A stretch of DNA of 15,658 bases. Origin: Aeromicrobium sp. GTDB taxonomy: Bacteria > Actinomycetota > Actinomycetes > Propionibacteriales > Nocardioidaceae. How positions within the stretch are numbered: position 1 is the stretch's first letter; the number at the start of each line of letters is the position of its first letter. The notes beneath the pieces are model-generated. The model was not told the DNA's origin and did no database searches. It saw only the letters and a list, made by a program, of their open reading frames with translations. Shown piece by piece: positions 6,916-13,203 of this stretch. Made by a program: the position numbers and the translations under genes. The stretch lies in assembly GCA_023254755.1 (NCBI GenBank), contig JALRKU010000281.1, forward strand, positions 1-15,658, read 5' to 3'.

Positions 6916-8790
6916 TCAGCGGACCTTGAGACCCAGCAACGACGTCAGCGCCGCGACGAGCCCGCCGAGCAGACCGCCTGCCGGCGCCGGGGCGGGCGTC
7001 GGCACCGAAGTCGGGGTCGGCGTGGGCGCCGGGGTCGGGACGGCGGTGTCGTCGCACGACGACGCGACGCCGGGAGGCGCCTGCACCACGAGCTCGACGT
7101 TGCGGTCGGCGGGCGTGCCGCGCTGGTCGTCGATCTTCGCCTGCGGGTCGTTGACCGACAGCTCGCGCGACAGCGACGCCAGCGACACCGGGTTCGACAG
7201 GTCGCCGTCGAACTGCGCCGGCGCTGCGTGGTCGAGGATCGTGGTGAAGATCGACCACGAGGAGTCGCCGTTGTCGGCGATCTCGATGACCCGGGCCTGC
7301 TGCGGAAAGTCGATGTGGGAGGCCGTGTTGATCTCCCAGAATCCGCCCGTGCCGTCGCCGCGGGAGTGCTCGATGATCTCGTTGCGGTGCGTGTGCCCGT
7401 TGACCCACGCGATGACCTGGGGCTGGGTGAGCAGGTACGACACCAGCTCGGCACCGAGCACGCGGCGCTCCAGGCCCCCGCCCGTGACGATCAGCGGGTT
7501 GCTCATCGTGCCCGACGTGTGGTGGCTGAACAGCACGACCGCCTTGTCGGTGGCCGCCTCGACGGTCTTCTTGACCCACGCCAGCTGGGCAGGGTCGAGC
7601 GAGCCGTCGGAGTAGCCGTTGGGGTTGACCGTGTCCATCACGATCATCCGCACGGAGCCCACGTCGAAGAAGTAGTACGCCGTGCCCTGGGCGCGGTTCT
7701 CCACCGTGAAGCCGTGGCCGACGGGCGTCCCGGTCGTCGTGAAGTGCTCGGCCACCACCTGCGAGCGCTTCAGCAGACGGCGCCGGGTGTCGGGCGTCAC
7801 CAGACGCACCGGGGCGCCGAGCACCAGCGCGTCGAGCGCCTTCAGCGGGTCGGCCTGCGTCAGGGCCGACTCGAGGTCCGCGGGCGACAGGCCCGGGGGA
7901 AGCGTCGAGATCTTGACCGCTCCCGTCGCCAGCAGGTTGACCGGCAGCGTGTTGGCCGGCAGCAGGCCCTGCATCAGGCCGTCGTGGTTGCCGAACACCG
8001 AGTACCAGGGGATGTCGAGACCGGGCGCCGTGAAGGTGCGGCGTGCCGCGTCGAGCAGTCCCGGGAGGGTCGGGAAGCCGTGGTTCCTGCGGTAGTTGTC
8101 GTCGGCCTTGCCGGCCGGCGTGCCCCCGGGATGCCAGTAGTGCTGGTCGTAGGTCAGCGGCTGGGCGTCCATGACGCCCTCGTACCGCGACCGGTTCCCG
8201 CTGTCGGGGGTCACGGAGCCGCCGTCGAGCACGTCGATGTTCCAGCGGATCTCGTTGTACTGGCTGTTGTCGGAGTTGTCGCCGGTCTCGATCGCGAACT
8301 GCAGCGGCTGCCGCAGCACGGGACCGCCGTCGAGCGCGTTGATCGCCCGGACCATCGAGTCGGCGACCTGCGCCGAGAGGATCTCGTGCGGCCGGTACGC
8401 CGAGGTCGTGATGCCGAACGCGAGCGGTCCGCCGTCGTCGATGCGGTCGAAGTACTCCAGCCGTGCGGGCGACTGGTGGTCCATCACGTGCACGTCGCTG
8501 AGCTGCACGAAGGTGACGACGTGGTCGCGGCAGTCGGCTCGGTCGGCAGCGGCGTCCACGCCGAGCCCCGTGCGCACGACGTGAGCCTCGGGAGGTCCGA
8601 CCGTGAGCCGGCGGTAGCCCGCCGCGTTGGGGGCGGTCGGCACGATCGTGCCGAGGGCGGTCGACATCGCCATGCGCGCGCGCACGCGGGCCGGTGAGAC
8701 GGCGTGGGCGGCGAGCGGCCCGAGCACCTGGGCGCCCACGAGGGCACCGGCGCCGAGCGCGCCGCCGCGCAGGAAGGTACGGCGTGGCAT
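6916..8790 (-). CDS. Tat-exported metallophosphoesterase, PPA1498 (TIGR03767-like) family
   Basis: A 624-residue exported phosphoesterase. The N-terminus PRRTFLRGG is a twin-arginine signal followed by a hydrophobic core to about residue 30. Calcineurin-type metal ligands are spread over long inserts: SDVH (D99, H101), ETGDNSDN (D171), FGNHD (N268, H269), SHH (H423) and NGHTHRNE (H466, H468). This wide spacing and the Tat signal are typical of the PPA1498 family. The C-terminus has a Pro/Thr/Ala linker (about 585-604) and a short hydrophobic tail ending KVR, possibly a surface anchor. ATG 8790 was chosen; GTG 8796 in frame would add two residues, and neither has a clear ribosome site. Substrate is unknown. 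The next gene encodes a second exported phosphatase. Confidence 0.9.
   Translation of the reverse strand: MPRRTFLRGGALGAGALVGAQVLGPLAAHAVSPARVRARMAMSTALGTIVPTAPNAAGYRRLTVGPPEAHVVRTGLGVDAAADRADCRDHVVTFVQLSDVHVMDHQSPARLEYFDRIDDGGPLAFGITTSAYRPHEILSAQVADSMVRAINALDGGPVLRQPLQFAIETGDNSDNSQYNEIRWNIDVLDGGSVTPDSGNRSRYEGVMDAQPLTYDQHYWHPGGTPAGKADDNYRRNHGFPTLPGLLDAARRTFTAPGLDIPWYSVFGNHDGLMQGLLPANTLPVNLLATGAVKISTLPPGLSPADLESALTQADPLKALDALVLGAPVRLVTPDTRRRLLKRSQVVAEHFTTTGTPVGHGFTVENRAQGTAYYFFDVGSVRMIVMDTVNPNGYSDGSLDPAQLAWVKKTVEAATDKAVVLFSHHTSGTMSNPLIVTGGGLERRVLGAELVSYLLTQPQVIAWVNGHTHRNEIIEHSRGDGTGGFWEINTASHIDFPQQARVIEIADNGDSSWSIFTTILDHAAPAQFDGDLSNPVSLASLSRELSVNDPQAKIDDQRGTPADRNVELVVQAPPGVASSCDDTAVPTPAPTPTPTSVPTPAPAPAGGLLGGLVAALTSLLGLKVR
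6979..7044 (-). repeat. Pro/Thr/Ala low-complexity linker coding region
   Basis: On the minus strand this stretch encodes alternating Pro-Thr and Pro-Ala residues (for example PTPAPTPTPTSVPTPAPAPA), the type of extended linker found between secreted enzyme domains and wall- or membrane-associated tails. The DNA is a degenerate GGCGT/GGGGTCGG repeat that could change length by slippage. Confidence 0.6.
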
Positions 8791-8816
8791 CGTCACGCCG
8801 TGATCAACGCCGCGAA

Positions 8817-8830
8817 GTGACCCAGGTCAC
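8817..8830. promoter_or_regulatory. CRP/GlxR-like operator (GTGA-N6-TCAC)
   Basis: The sequence GTGACCCAGGTCAC has perfect 6-bp arms and matches the CRP-family core GTGA-N6-TCAC exactly. It lies 27-40 nt upstream of the metallophosphoesterase start, in the gap behind the nitronate monooxygenase gene. If transcription begins at or near the start codon, the site would overlap the -35 region, which suits repression better than activation. Binding is inferred from sequence only. Confidence 0.5.
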
Positions 8831-8891
8831 GCGTGAGCGCGGATCGTCGACCTCGCCGTTCGGTCAGTCGGGCCCGAGCACGCCCGAGACC

Positions 8892-8963
8892 GACTCGTCA
8901 CCGGAAACGAGTGACTCGTCACCGGAAACGAGTGACTCGTCACCGGAAACGAGTGACTCGTCA
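8892..8963. repeat. Tandem 21-bp dyad repeat, three full copies plus a 9-bp partial copy
   Basis: Three identical units occupy 8892-8912, 8913-8933 and 8934-8954, and the first 9 bp of a fourth occupy 8955-8963, ending inside the nitronate monooxygenase stop codon. Each unit contains the inverted pair ACTCGT-N8-ACGAGT. Across unit borders there is a second dyad, GTGACTCGTCAC. The array can therefore form alternative hairpins in RNA, or act as a set of operator-like dyads 21 bp (two helical turns) apart. On the minus strand each unit holds a TGA in the frame of the upstream gene, so copy number would not change that protein. No T-tract follows, so a plain intrinsic terminator is not evident. 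Confidence 0.9.
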
Positions 8964-9953
8964 GCGGGCGACGAGGGCTTCCTGACGGCCGGTCCAGACG
9001 GGGCGGGCGAGGGCGGCGTCGTACTCGGAGCGGAGGCGGTCGACCAGGTCGGCGACCGAGCCGCGGCGGTCGAGGCTGCCCACGCCCTGGCCCGCGCCCC
9101 AGATGTCTTTCCACGCCTTGGCGTCGGTGGTGCCGCCGGAGCCGAAGTCCATGGCCGACTGATCGGACACCGGGAGGGCGTCGGGATCCAGGCCGGCGGA
9201 CTCGATGCTGCCGCGCAGGTAGTTGCCGTGCACGCCGGTGAACAGGTTGCTGTAGACGATGTCCGCCGCGCCGCTGGAGACCAGCATGTCCTTGTAGTCG
9301 TCGACCGCGTTGGCCTCGTCGGTCGAGATGAACGCCGAGCCGACGTAGGCCAGGTCGGCACCGGCGACCTGGGCGGCGAGGATCGACGCGCCGTGGGCGA
9401 TCGCGCCCGACAGCAGCAGCGGACCGTCGAACCACTGCCGGATCTCGCGGATCAGCGCCAGGGGCGACTGCGTGCCGGCGTGGCCGCCCGCCCCCGCCGC
9501 GACGGCGATGAGCCCGTCCGCGCCCTTCTCGATCGCCTTGCGGGCGAAGCGGTCGTTGATGACGTCGTGCAGCACGATGCCGCCGTAGGAGTGCACCGCC
9601 TCGTTGACGTCCTCGCGCGCACCCAGCGACGTGATGACGATCGGCACCTTGAAGTCGACGCAGGCCTGCAGGTCCTCCTCCAGCCGGTCGTTCGACCGGT
9701 GCACGATCTGGTTGACGGCGTACGGAGCCGAGGGGCGATCGGGGTGCGCGGCGTCGTGCTCGGCCAGCTCCGCCTCGATGCGGGTGAGCCACTCGCGCAG
9801 GACCGGCGCCGGGCGGGCGTTCAGGGCCGGGAACGAGCCCACGACCCCCGCCTTGCACTGGGCGATGACGAGGTCGGGACCCGACACGATGAACAGCGGC
9901 GACGCCACGACCGGGACGGTCAACGGACGGCGAAGGATCTCGGGCAACGACAT
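8961..9953 (-). CDS. Nitronate monooxygenase (2-nitropropane dioxygenase) family FMN enzyme
   Basis: A 330-residue TIM-barrel flavoenzyme. ATG 9953 is preceded by GAGGAG at a 5-nt distance; an upstream TTG in the same frame lies inside a palindrome and has no ribosome site. Family signatures are PVVASPLFIVS near the N-terminus, PIVITSLG (104-111), the flavin-phosphate/catalytic segment AAGAGGHAGT with H158, and LLLSGAIAHGASI followed by GADLAYVGSAFI. Such enzymes oxidise alkyl nitronates with FMN and O2, though many homologues have other or unknown substrates. The gene is divergent from the SnoaL/SDR pair and shares a regulatory region containing a perfect palindrome. The 21-bp tandem repeat begins at its stop codon. 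Confidence 0.9.
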   Translation of the reverse strand: MSLPEILRRPLTVPVVASPLFIVSGPDLVIAQCKAGVVGSFPALNARPAPVLREWLTRIEAELAEHDAAHPDRPSAPYAVNQIVHRSNDRLEEDLQACVDFKVPIVITSLGAREDVNEAVHSYGGIVLHDVINDRFARKAIEKGADGLIAVAAGAGGHAGTQSPLALIREIRQWFDGPLLLSGAIAHGASILAAQVAGADLAYVGSAFISTDEANAVDDYKDMLVSSGAADIVYSNLFTGVHGNYLRGSIESAGLDPDALPVSDQSAMDFGSGGTTDAKAWKDIWGAGQGVGSLDRRGSVADLVDRLRSEYDAALARPVWTGRQEALVAR

Positions 9954-9958
9954 GACGA

Positions 9959-9964
9959 CTCCTC
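9959..9964 (-). promoter_or_regulatory. Ribosome binding site GAGGAG of the nitronate monooxygenase gene
   Basis: GAGGAG on the minus strand is spaced 5 nt from ATG 9953. It decides this start over an in-frame TTG at 10010. Confidence 0.7.
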
Positions 9965-10005
9965 GGGCGGCGGTGGTGCCACGGGTCGTGCGCAGCACGC
10001 CTGTG

Positions 10006-10019
10006 TGCAACTAGTTGCA
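10006..10019. promoter_or_regulatory. Perfect 14-bp palindrome TGCAACTAGTTGCA, probable operator
   Basis: The palindrome lies in an AT-rich island of the divergent promoter region between the nitronate monooxygenase and SnoaL-like genes. Its TTGCA/AACTAGTT composition resembles MarR-family operators, though a TetR-type regulator is also possible. On the minus strand it follows TATGGT/TATATG -10-like sequences and would cover the transcription start. On the plus strand it lies just upstream of a TATAAC -10-like hexamer (10020-10025). A bound repressor could therefore control both directions. No MarR or TetR gene lies in the window. Confidence 0.65.
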
Positions 10020-10029
10020 TATAACCATA
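10020..10029. promoter_or_regulatory. Back-to-back -10-like elements of the divergent promoters
   Basis: TATAAC (10020-10025, plus strand) matches five of six -10 positions and could serve the SnoaL/SDR genes. TATGGT (10029-10024, minus strand) fits TANNNT and could serve the nitronate monooxygenase gene. -35 elements are poor in both directions, which suits activator dependence. Which hexamers are used cannot be settled from sequence. Confidence 0.4.
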
Positions 10030-10048
10030 GCGCCGTGACACGATCAAC

Positions 10049-10062
10049 GTGACCCAGGCCAC
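10049..10062. promoter_or_regulatory. Degenerate CRP-like site (GTGA-N6-CCAC)
   Basis: GTGACCCAGGCCAC differs by one base from the perfect dyad at 8817-8830, and even the central CCCAGG is identical. Its centre is about 38-44 bp upstream of the likely nitronate monooxygenase start, close to the class II activator position. It lies between the plus-strand -10-like element and the SnoaL-like gene, where it could also hinder that transcript. Confidence 0.35.
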
Positions 10063-10082
10063 GACGTCTCCGGAGGAGAACC

Positions 10083-10481
10083 ATGTCCACCACCCCGCCC
10101 GCCCTCGCCGCCTGGCACCGCATCGCCGCCGAGCAGGATCCGTCGGGACTGGCCGATCTCGTCGCCGACGACGCGGTGTTCCGCTCCCCCGCCGTGCACA
10201 CCCCGCAGGAGGGCAAGGCGGTCACGATCGCCTACCTGTCGGCCGCCGTCGCGGTGCTCGGGCCCTCACTGACCTACCACCGCACCTGGCACGGCGACGC
10301 GTCGGCGGTGCTCGAGTTCACCTGCGAGCTCGACGGCCTCGACGTGCACGGCGTCGACATCATCGGCTGGAACGCCGACGACCGCATCGACACCTTCACC
10401 GTCATGGTGCGACCGCTGAAGGGACTCACCGTGGTCATCGAGAAGATGGGCGCCGAGCTGCAGCGTCAGGCCGGCGCGTGA
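10083..10481 (+). CDS. SnoaL-like/NTF2-fold protein
   Basis: A 132-residue soluble protein starting at ATG 10083 behind a strong GGAGGAG site. Its opening (WHRIAAEQDPSGLADLVADDAVFRSP) and the later HRTWHGDASAVLEF and VHGVDIIGWNADDRIDTFTVM stretches follow the pattern of the SnoaL-like branch of the NTF2 fold: an alpha helix, the DDAVF turn, then curved beta strands around a hydrophobic pocket. Members range from isomerases and cyclases to non-catalytic binding proteins, so no reaction is assigned. Its stop overlaps the GTG of the following SDR gene (GTGA), so the two are translationally coupled and probably act in one pathway. Confidence 0.85.
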   Translation: MSTTPPALAAWHRIAAEQDPSGLADLVADDAVFRSPAVHTPQEGKAVTIAYLSAAVAVLGPSLTYHRTWHGDASAVLEFTCELDGLDVHGVDIIGWNADDRIDTFTVMVRPLKGLTVVIEKMGAELQRQAGA

Positions 10482-11245
10482 CCGCCCGCACCGTGTTCGT
10501 CGCGGGGGGCACGAGCGGCATCAACCTGGGCCTCGCGCAGCGCTTCGCCGAGCGCGGCGACCGGGTCGCGGTGCTCAGCCGGTCCCAGGACAAGGTCGAC
10601 GCGGCGGTCGCGTCCCTCGGCCCCGAGGCGCGGGGGTACGCCGCCGACGTGCGGGACGCCGATGCGGTGAACCGCGCCTTCACCGACGTCGCCGACACCT
10701 GGGGACCGATCGACGTCGTCGTCTCCGGCGCCGCAGGGAACTTCGTCGCGCCGGCAGCCGATCTGAGCCCCGGTGGGTTCGAGGCGGTCGTCGCGATCGA
10801 CCTGCTCGGCACCTTCCACGTCGCCAAGGCCGCGTGGCCCCACCTGCGCAAGCCCGGGGCGAGCATCGTCAACATCTCGGCGGCGCAGGCGTGGCTCCCG
10901 AGCCCGGGTCAGGTGCACGTCTCGGCCGCCAAGTCCGGTGTCGACCAGGTGACGCGCACGCTCGCGATCGAGTGGGGTCCGGCCGGCGTGCGCATCAACT
11001 CGGTCGCTCCCGGCCCGATCCGGGGCACGGAAGGGATGGCGCGCCTCGCGCCGACGCCGTCGGCCGAGGACGCCTGGACCCGCGCCGTGCCGCTCGGGAG
11101 GTTCGGCGAGATCGACGACGTGTGGCAGGCCGTCGCGTGGCTGACCTCCGACGCGGCGTCGTACGTGACGGGAGTCGTGCTCAGCGTCGACGGCGGTCTC
11201 AGCCTCGGCGGATCCTCCGCGATCGCCGCGGCGATGGGCGCGTAG
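10478..11245 (+). CDS. SDR oxidoreductase resembling 2,4-dienoyl-CoA reductase (DECR2-like)
   Basis: A 255-residue Rossmann-fold SDR. The NAD(P) motif is GGTSGINLG (10-18), followed by SRSQDKV, the DV at 57-58, and GAAGNF (84-89). S134 and K152 are present, but the usual YxxxK tyrosine is absent: the residue four before K152 is V148, in QVHVSAAKSGVD. That variant, with AAGNF and APGPIRGTEGM (178-187), closely recalls peroxisomal-type 2,4-dienoyl-CoA reductases, which lack the classical Tyr-Lys pair. It would reduce 2,4-dienoyl-CoA esters with NADPH in beta-oxidation of unsaturated chains. The GTG start overlaps the SnoaL-like stop. Substrate is inferred from motif resemblance; another enoyl-type SDR role is possible. 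Confidence 0.85.
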   Translation: MTARTVFVAGGTSGINLGLAQRFAERGDRVAVLSRSQDKVDAAVASLGPEARGYAADVRDADAVNRAFTDVADTWGPIDVVVSGAAGNFVAPAADLSPGGFEAVVAIDLLGTFHVAKAAWPHLRKPGASIVNISAAQAWLPSPGQVHVSAAKSGVDQVTRTLAIEWGPAGVRINSVAPGPIRGTEGMARLAPTPSAEDAWTRAVPLGRFGEIDDVWQAVAWLTSDAASYVTGVVLSVDGGLSLGGSSAIAAAMGA

Positions 11246-11318
11246 TCAGGCGCCGCAGCCTCGGTCCCACCACCGGCCGGCCATCAGCGGACCCGCCACC
11301 AGCGGCCGGGCACCCCGC

Positions 11319-11324
11319 TAGCCT
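11319..11324 (+). promoter_or_regulatory. -10 element (TAGCCT) of a leaderless promoter
   Basis: TAGCCT matches TANNNT and ends 7 nt before GTG 11332. No Shine-Dalgarno is present in the gap, which supports a leaderless start. It is flanked by short CCCGC/GCGGG arms that may be chance in this GC-rich DNA. Confidence 0.5.
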
Positions 11325-11331
11325 GGCGGGC

Positions 11332-12072
11332 GTGGCCGTCGACGACCTGGGGACACCGCTCGTCGTGCCCCGCCCCGCCCGCCGGGTCGTCTCGCTCGTC
11401 CCGTCGCTGACCGAGGCGCTGGCCTCCGTGGATCGCGGCGCCGTCGTCGGGGCCACGGACTGGTGCACCCATCCCGCCGACCTCGACGTGACCCGCGTGC
11501 GCGGGACCAAGAACCCCGACCGGTCCGCGATCGTCGCGCTGGCCCCCGACGTGGTCGTCGCGAACAAGGAGGAGAACCGCGAGCTCGACGTGCGGCGCCT
11601 CCGCGAGGCGGGCCTGCAGGTCCACGTGACCGACATCCGCACGGTGCCCGCCGCGGTCGACTCGATCGAGCGTCTCCTCGACGTCCTCGGCTGGAACCAC
11701 CCCGCGTGGCTGGCCCAGGCCCGGGACCGGTGGTGCGGCCCGCTGCCGCCGGTCGACCGCCGGGTGGCGATCGCGATCTGGCGCGACCCGTGGATGGTCG
11801 TGGGCTCCGACACGTTCACCGGCGACCTGGTGCGACGCCTGGGATGGGAGAACGTCTACGCCAGCGCGAGCGAGCGCTATCCGCACGTCGACCTGGCCGA
11901 CCTCGACGCGGCCGGAGCCGACGAGGTGCTGCTGCCCGACGAGCCGTACGTGTTCACGGGCACCGATGGTCCCGAGGCGTTCGCCCGCACGCCCACCCGG
12001 CTCGTGAGCGGCCGGGCTCTGACCTGGTACGGACCCTCGCTGGTCGGCGACACGGTGGTCCCACCCGGCTGA
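11332..12072 (+). CDS. BtuF-like helical-backbone metal/cobalamin-binding protein without signal peptide
   Basis: A 246-residue protein of the periplasmic-binding-protein-like class with a helical backbone (COG0614 type). Visible signatures are RRVVSLVPSLTEAL (17-30), VVGATDWCTHP (38-48), RGTKNPD and LAPDVVVANKEENRE (70-84). A second lobe follows, with WRDPWMVVGSDTFTGDL (150-166) and LPDEPYVF (201-208). Relatives bind cobalamin or iron chelates for ABC uptake. This one starts directly with the domain, with no signal peptide or lipobox, so it is probably cytoplasmic, and no permease or ATPase gene is nearby. The GTG start is set by a -10 element 7 nt upstream. Its stop abuts the stop of the convergent kinase gene. 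Ligand is unknown. Confidence 0.85.
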   Translation: MAVDDLGTPLVVPRPARRVVSLVPSLTEALASVDRGAVVGATDWCTHPADLDVTRVRGTKNPDRSAIVALAPDVVVANKEENRELDVRRLREAGLQVHVTDIRTVPAAVDSIERLLDVLGWNHPAWLAQARDRWCGPLPPVDRRVAIAIWRDPWMVVGSDTFTGDLVRRLGWENVYASASERYPHVDLADLDAAGADEVLLPDEPYVFTGTDGPEAFARTPTRLVSGRALTWYGPSLVGDTVVPPG

Positions 12073-13203
12073 TCAGGCCACCGGGAGACGGATGCTGAAC
12101 CGACAGCCGGCGCCGTGCGCCAGGTTCTCGACCGTGACCTCGCCGTGGTGCGCCTCGACGATCCCCCGTACGATCGCCAGGCCCAGGCCGGCCCCCGGAC
12201 CGTGGCCGCCGTCGTCCGGCGTCCGCGCGCGCGAGCCGCGCCACCCGACGTCGAAGACGTTCGCCATCTCCGCCACCGGGATGCCTCCGCACTGGTCGAT
12301 CACGCTCAGCTCGACGGCGTCGTCGACCGCGTGGCCGACGACCTGCACCGCCCCGTCGGCGGGGGTGTGCCGGATCGCGTTCATCACCAGGTTCGAGATC
12401 GCCCGCGACAGGGCGGCCGGATCCGCGCTCACGCGGACGCCGTCGGCGACCTCACCGCCGAGCAGGACCCGTCCCGCGCGCGCGACCGGATCCGCGCTCG
12501 CGATCGCCTCGCTGACCAGGTCGCGCAGCTGGATGACCTCGAGCCGTGGCTCGACGGCTCCGGCGTGCAGCTTGGACAGCTCGAACAGGTCCCCCACCAT
12601 CGTCGTCATCCGGTCGACGTCGCGGCGCATCTGACCGAGATAGCGCTGCGGGTCCTCGACCATGCCGTCCTCCAGCGCCTCCGACATCGCGCGCAGCCCG
12701 GCCAGCGGCGTGCGGAGGTCGTGCGACACCCAGGAGACGAGATCGCGCCGGGACCGGTCGAGCAGCTGCTCGCGCTCCCGGGAGGCGGCGAGGTCACGAC
12801 GGGCCGACTCCAGCTCGGCCGCGAGGTCCCGGAACTCCGCCGGCCCGTCCACCGGCACGAACGGCTGGCCGTCGGCACCGAGGCGGCGCACGTTGGACCG
12901 GATCGCTCCGGTCCAGCGAACGATCGCCGTGGCCAGGCCGAGCGTGACGAGCAGCGTGACCACGCCGGCGGCACCCCCGACGAAGGTCGCGACCTTCAGG
13001 TCGTGCGCGGAGAAGAACATCTGCTGCGTGACGGCCAGGAGCCCCGCGTACGGCGCCACCACCGCGACGACGGCCAGCACGACGAGGTGCCACCTCAGCG
13101 AGCGGGTCCGGAGCAGCCGCGTCACGAGCAGACCGACGCCGCCGACCAGCAGCGCGCACCCGGCGGCGTAGGCGATGACGGTCAGCTGGTCCTGAGCACT
13201 CAT
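12073..13203 (-). CDS. Membrane sensor histidine kinase
   Basis: A 376-residue kinase starting at ATG 13203, which overlaps the regulator stop (ATGA). The N-terminal half has membrane helices at about 8-30, 38-58 and 72-97 with only short loops and no large extracellular sensor domain. A HAMP-like or coiled linker spans about 98-150. The HisKA domain carries SWVSHDLRTPLAGL with phospho-acceptor H161. The HATPase_c domain has the N box NLVMNAIRHT (271-280), the G1 box DQCGGIP (303-309) and the G2 box GHGPGAGLGLAIVRG (333-347). All catalytic elements are present. Its partner is the response regulator encoded directly upstream. The sensing mode is probably intramembrane; the signal is unknown but may relate to the oxidoreductase of the same operon. 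Confidence 0.92.
   Translation of the reverse strand: MSAQDQLTVIAYAAGCALLVGGVGLLVTRLLRTRSLRWHLVVLAVVAVVAPYAGLLAVTQQMFFSAHDLKVATFVGGAAGVVTLLVTLGLATAIVRWTGAIRSNVRRLGADGQPFVPVDGPAEFRDLAAELESARRDLAASREREQLLDRSRRDLVSWVSHDLRTPLAGLRAMSEALEDGMVEDPQRYLGQMRRDVDRMTTMVGDLFELSKLHAGAVEPRLEVIQLRDLVSEAIASADPVARAGRVLLGGEVADGVRVSADPAALSRAISNLVMNAIRHTPADGAVQVVGHAVDDAVELSVIDQCGGIPVAEMANVFDVGWRGSRARTPDDGGHGPGAGLGLAIVRGIVEAHHGEVTVENLAHGAGCRFSIRLPVA

Noticed and set aside
6894..6925. GGTCCG/CGGACC inverted repeat as a terminator after the metallophosphoesterase gene
   Set aside because: Only six base pairs around a 20-nt loop, starting inside the coding end, with no T-tract; chance is likely at this GC content.
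5468..8697. Long overlapping plus-strand open frames opposite the two phosphatase genes
   Set aside because: Both phosphatases have intact catalytic motifs and signal peptides on the minus strand; the antisense products show no recognisable motif and no ribosome site.
8880..8960. Proteins with seven-residue repeats (SPETSDS or SHSFPVT types) encoded by the tandem repeat
   Set aside because: A 21-bp unit automatically gives 7-residue repeats in open frames; these frames belong to antisense or frame-shifted shadows of the nitronate monooxygenase gene.
8892..8963. CRISPR-like array
   Set aside because: The 21-bp units are directly contiguous with no spacers, and no cas gene is nearby.
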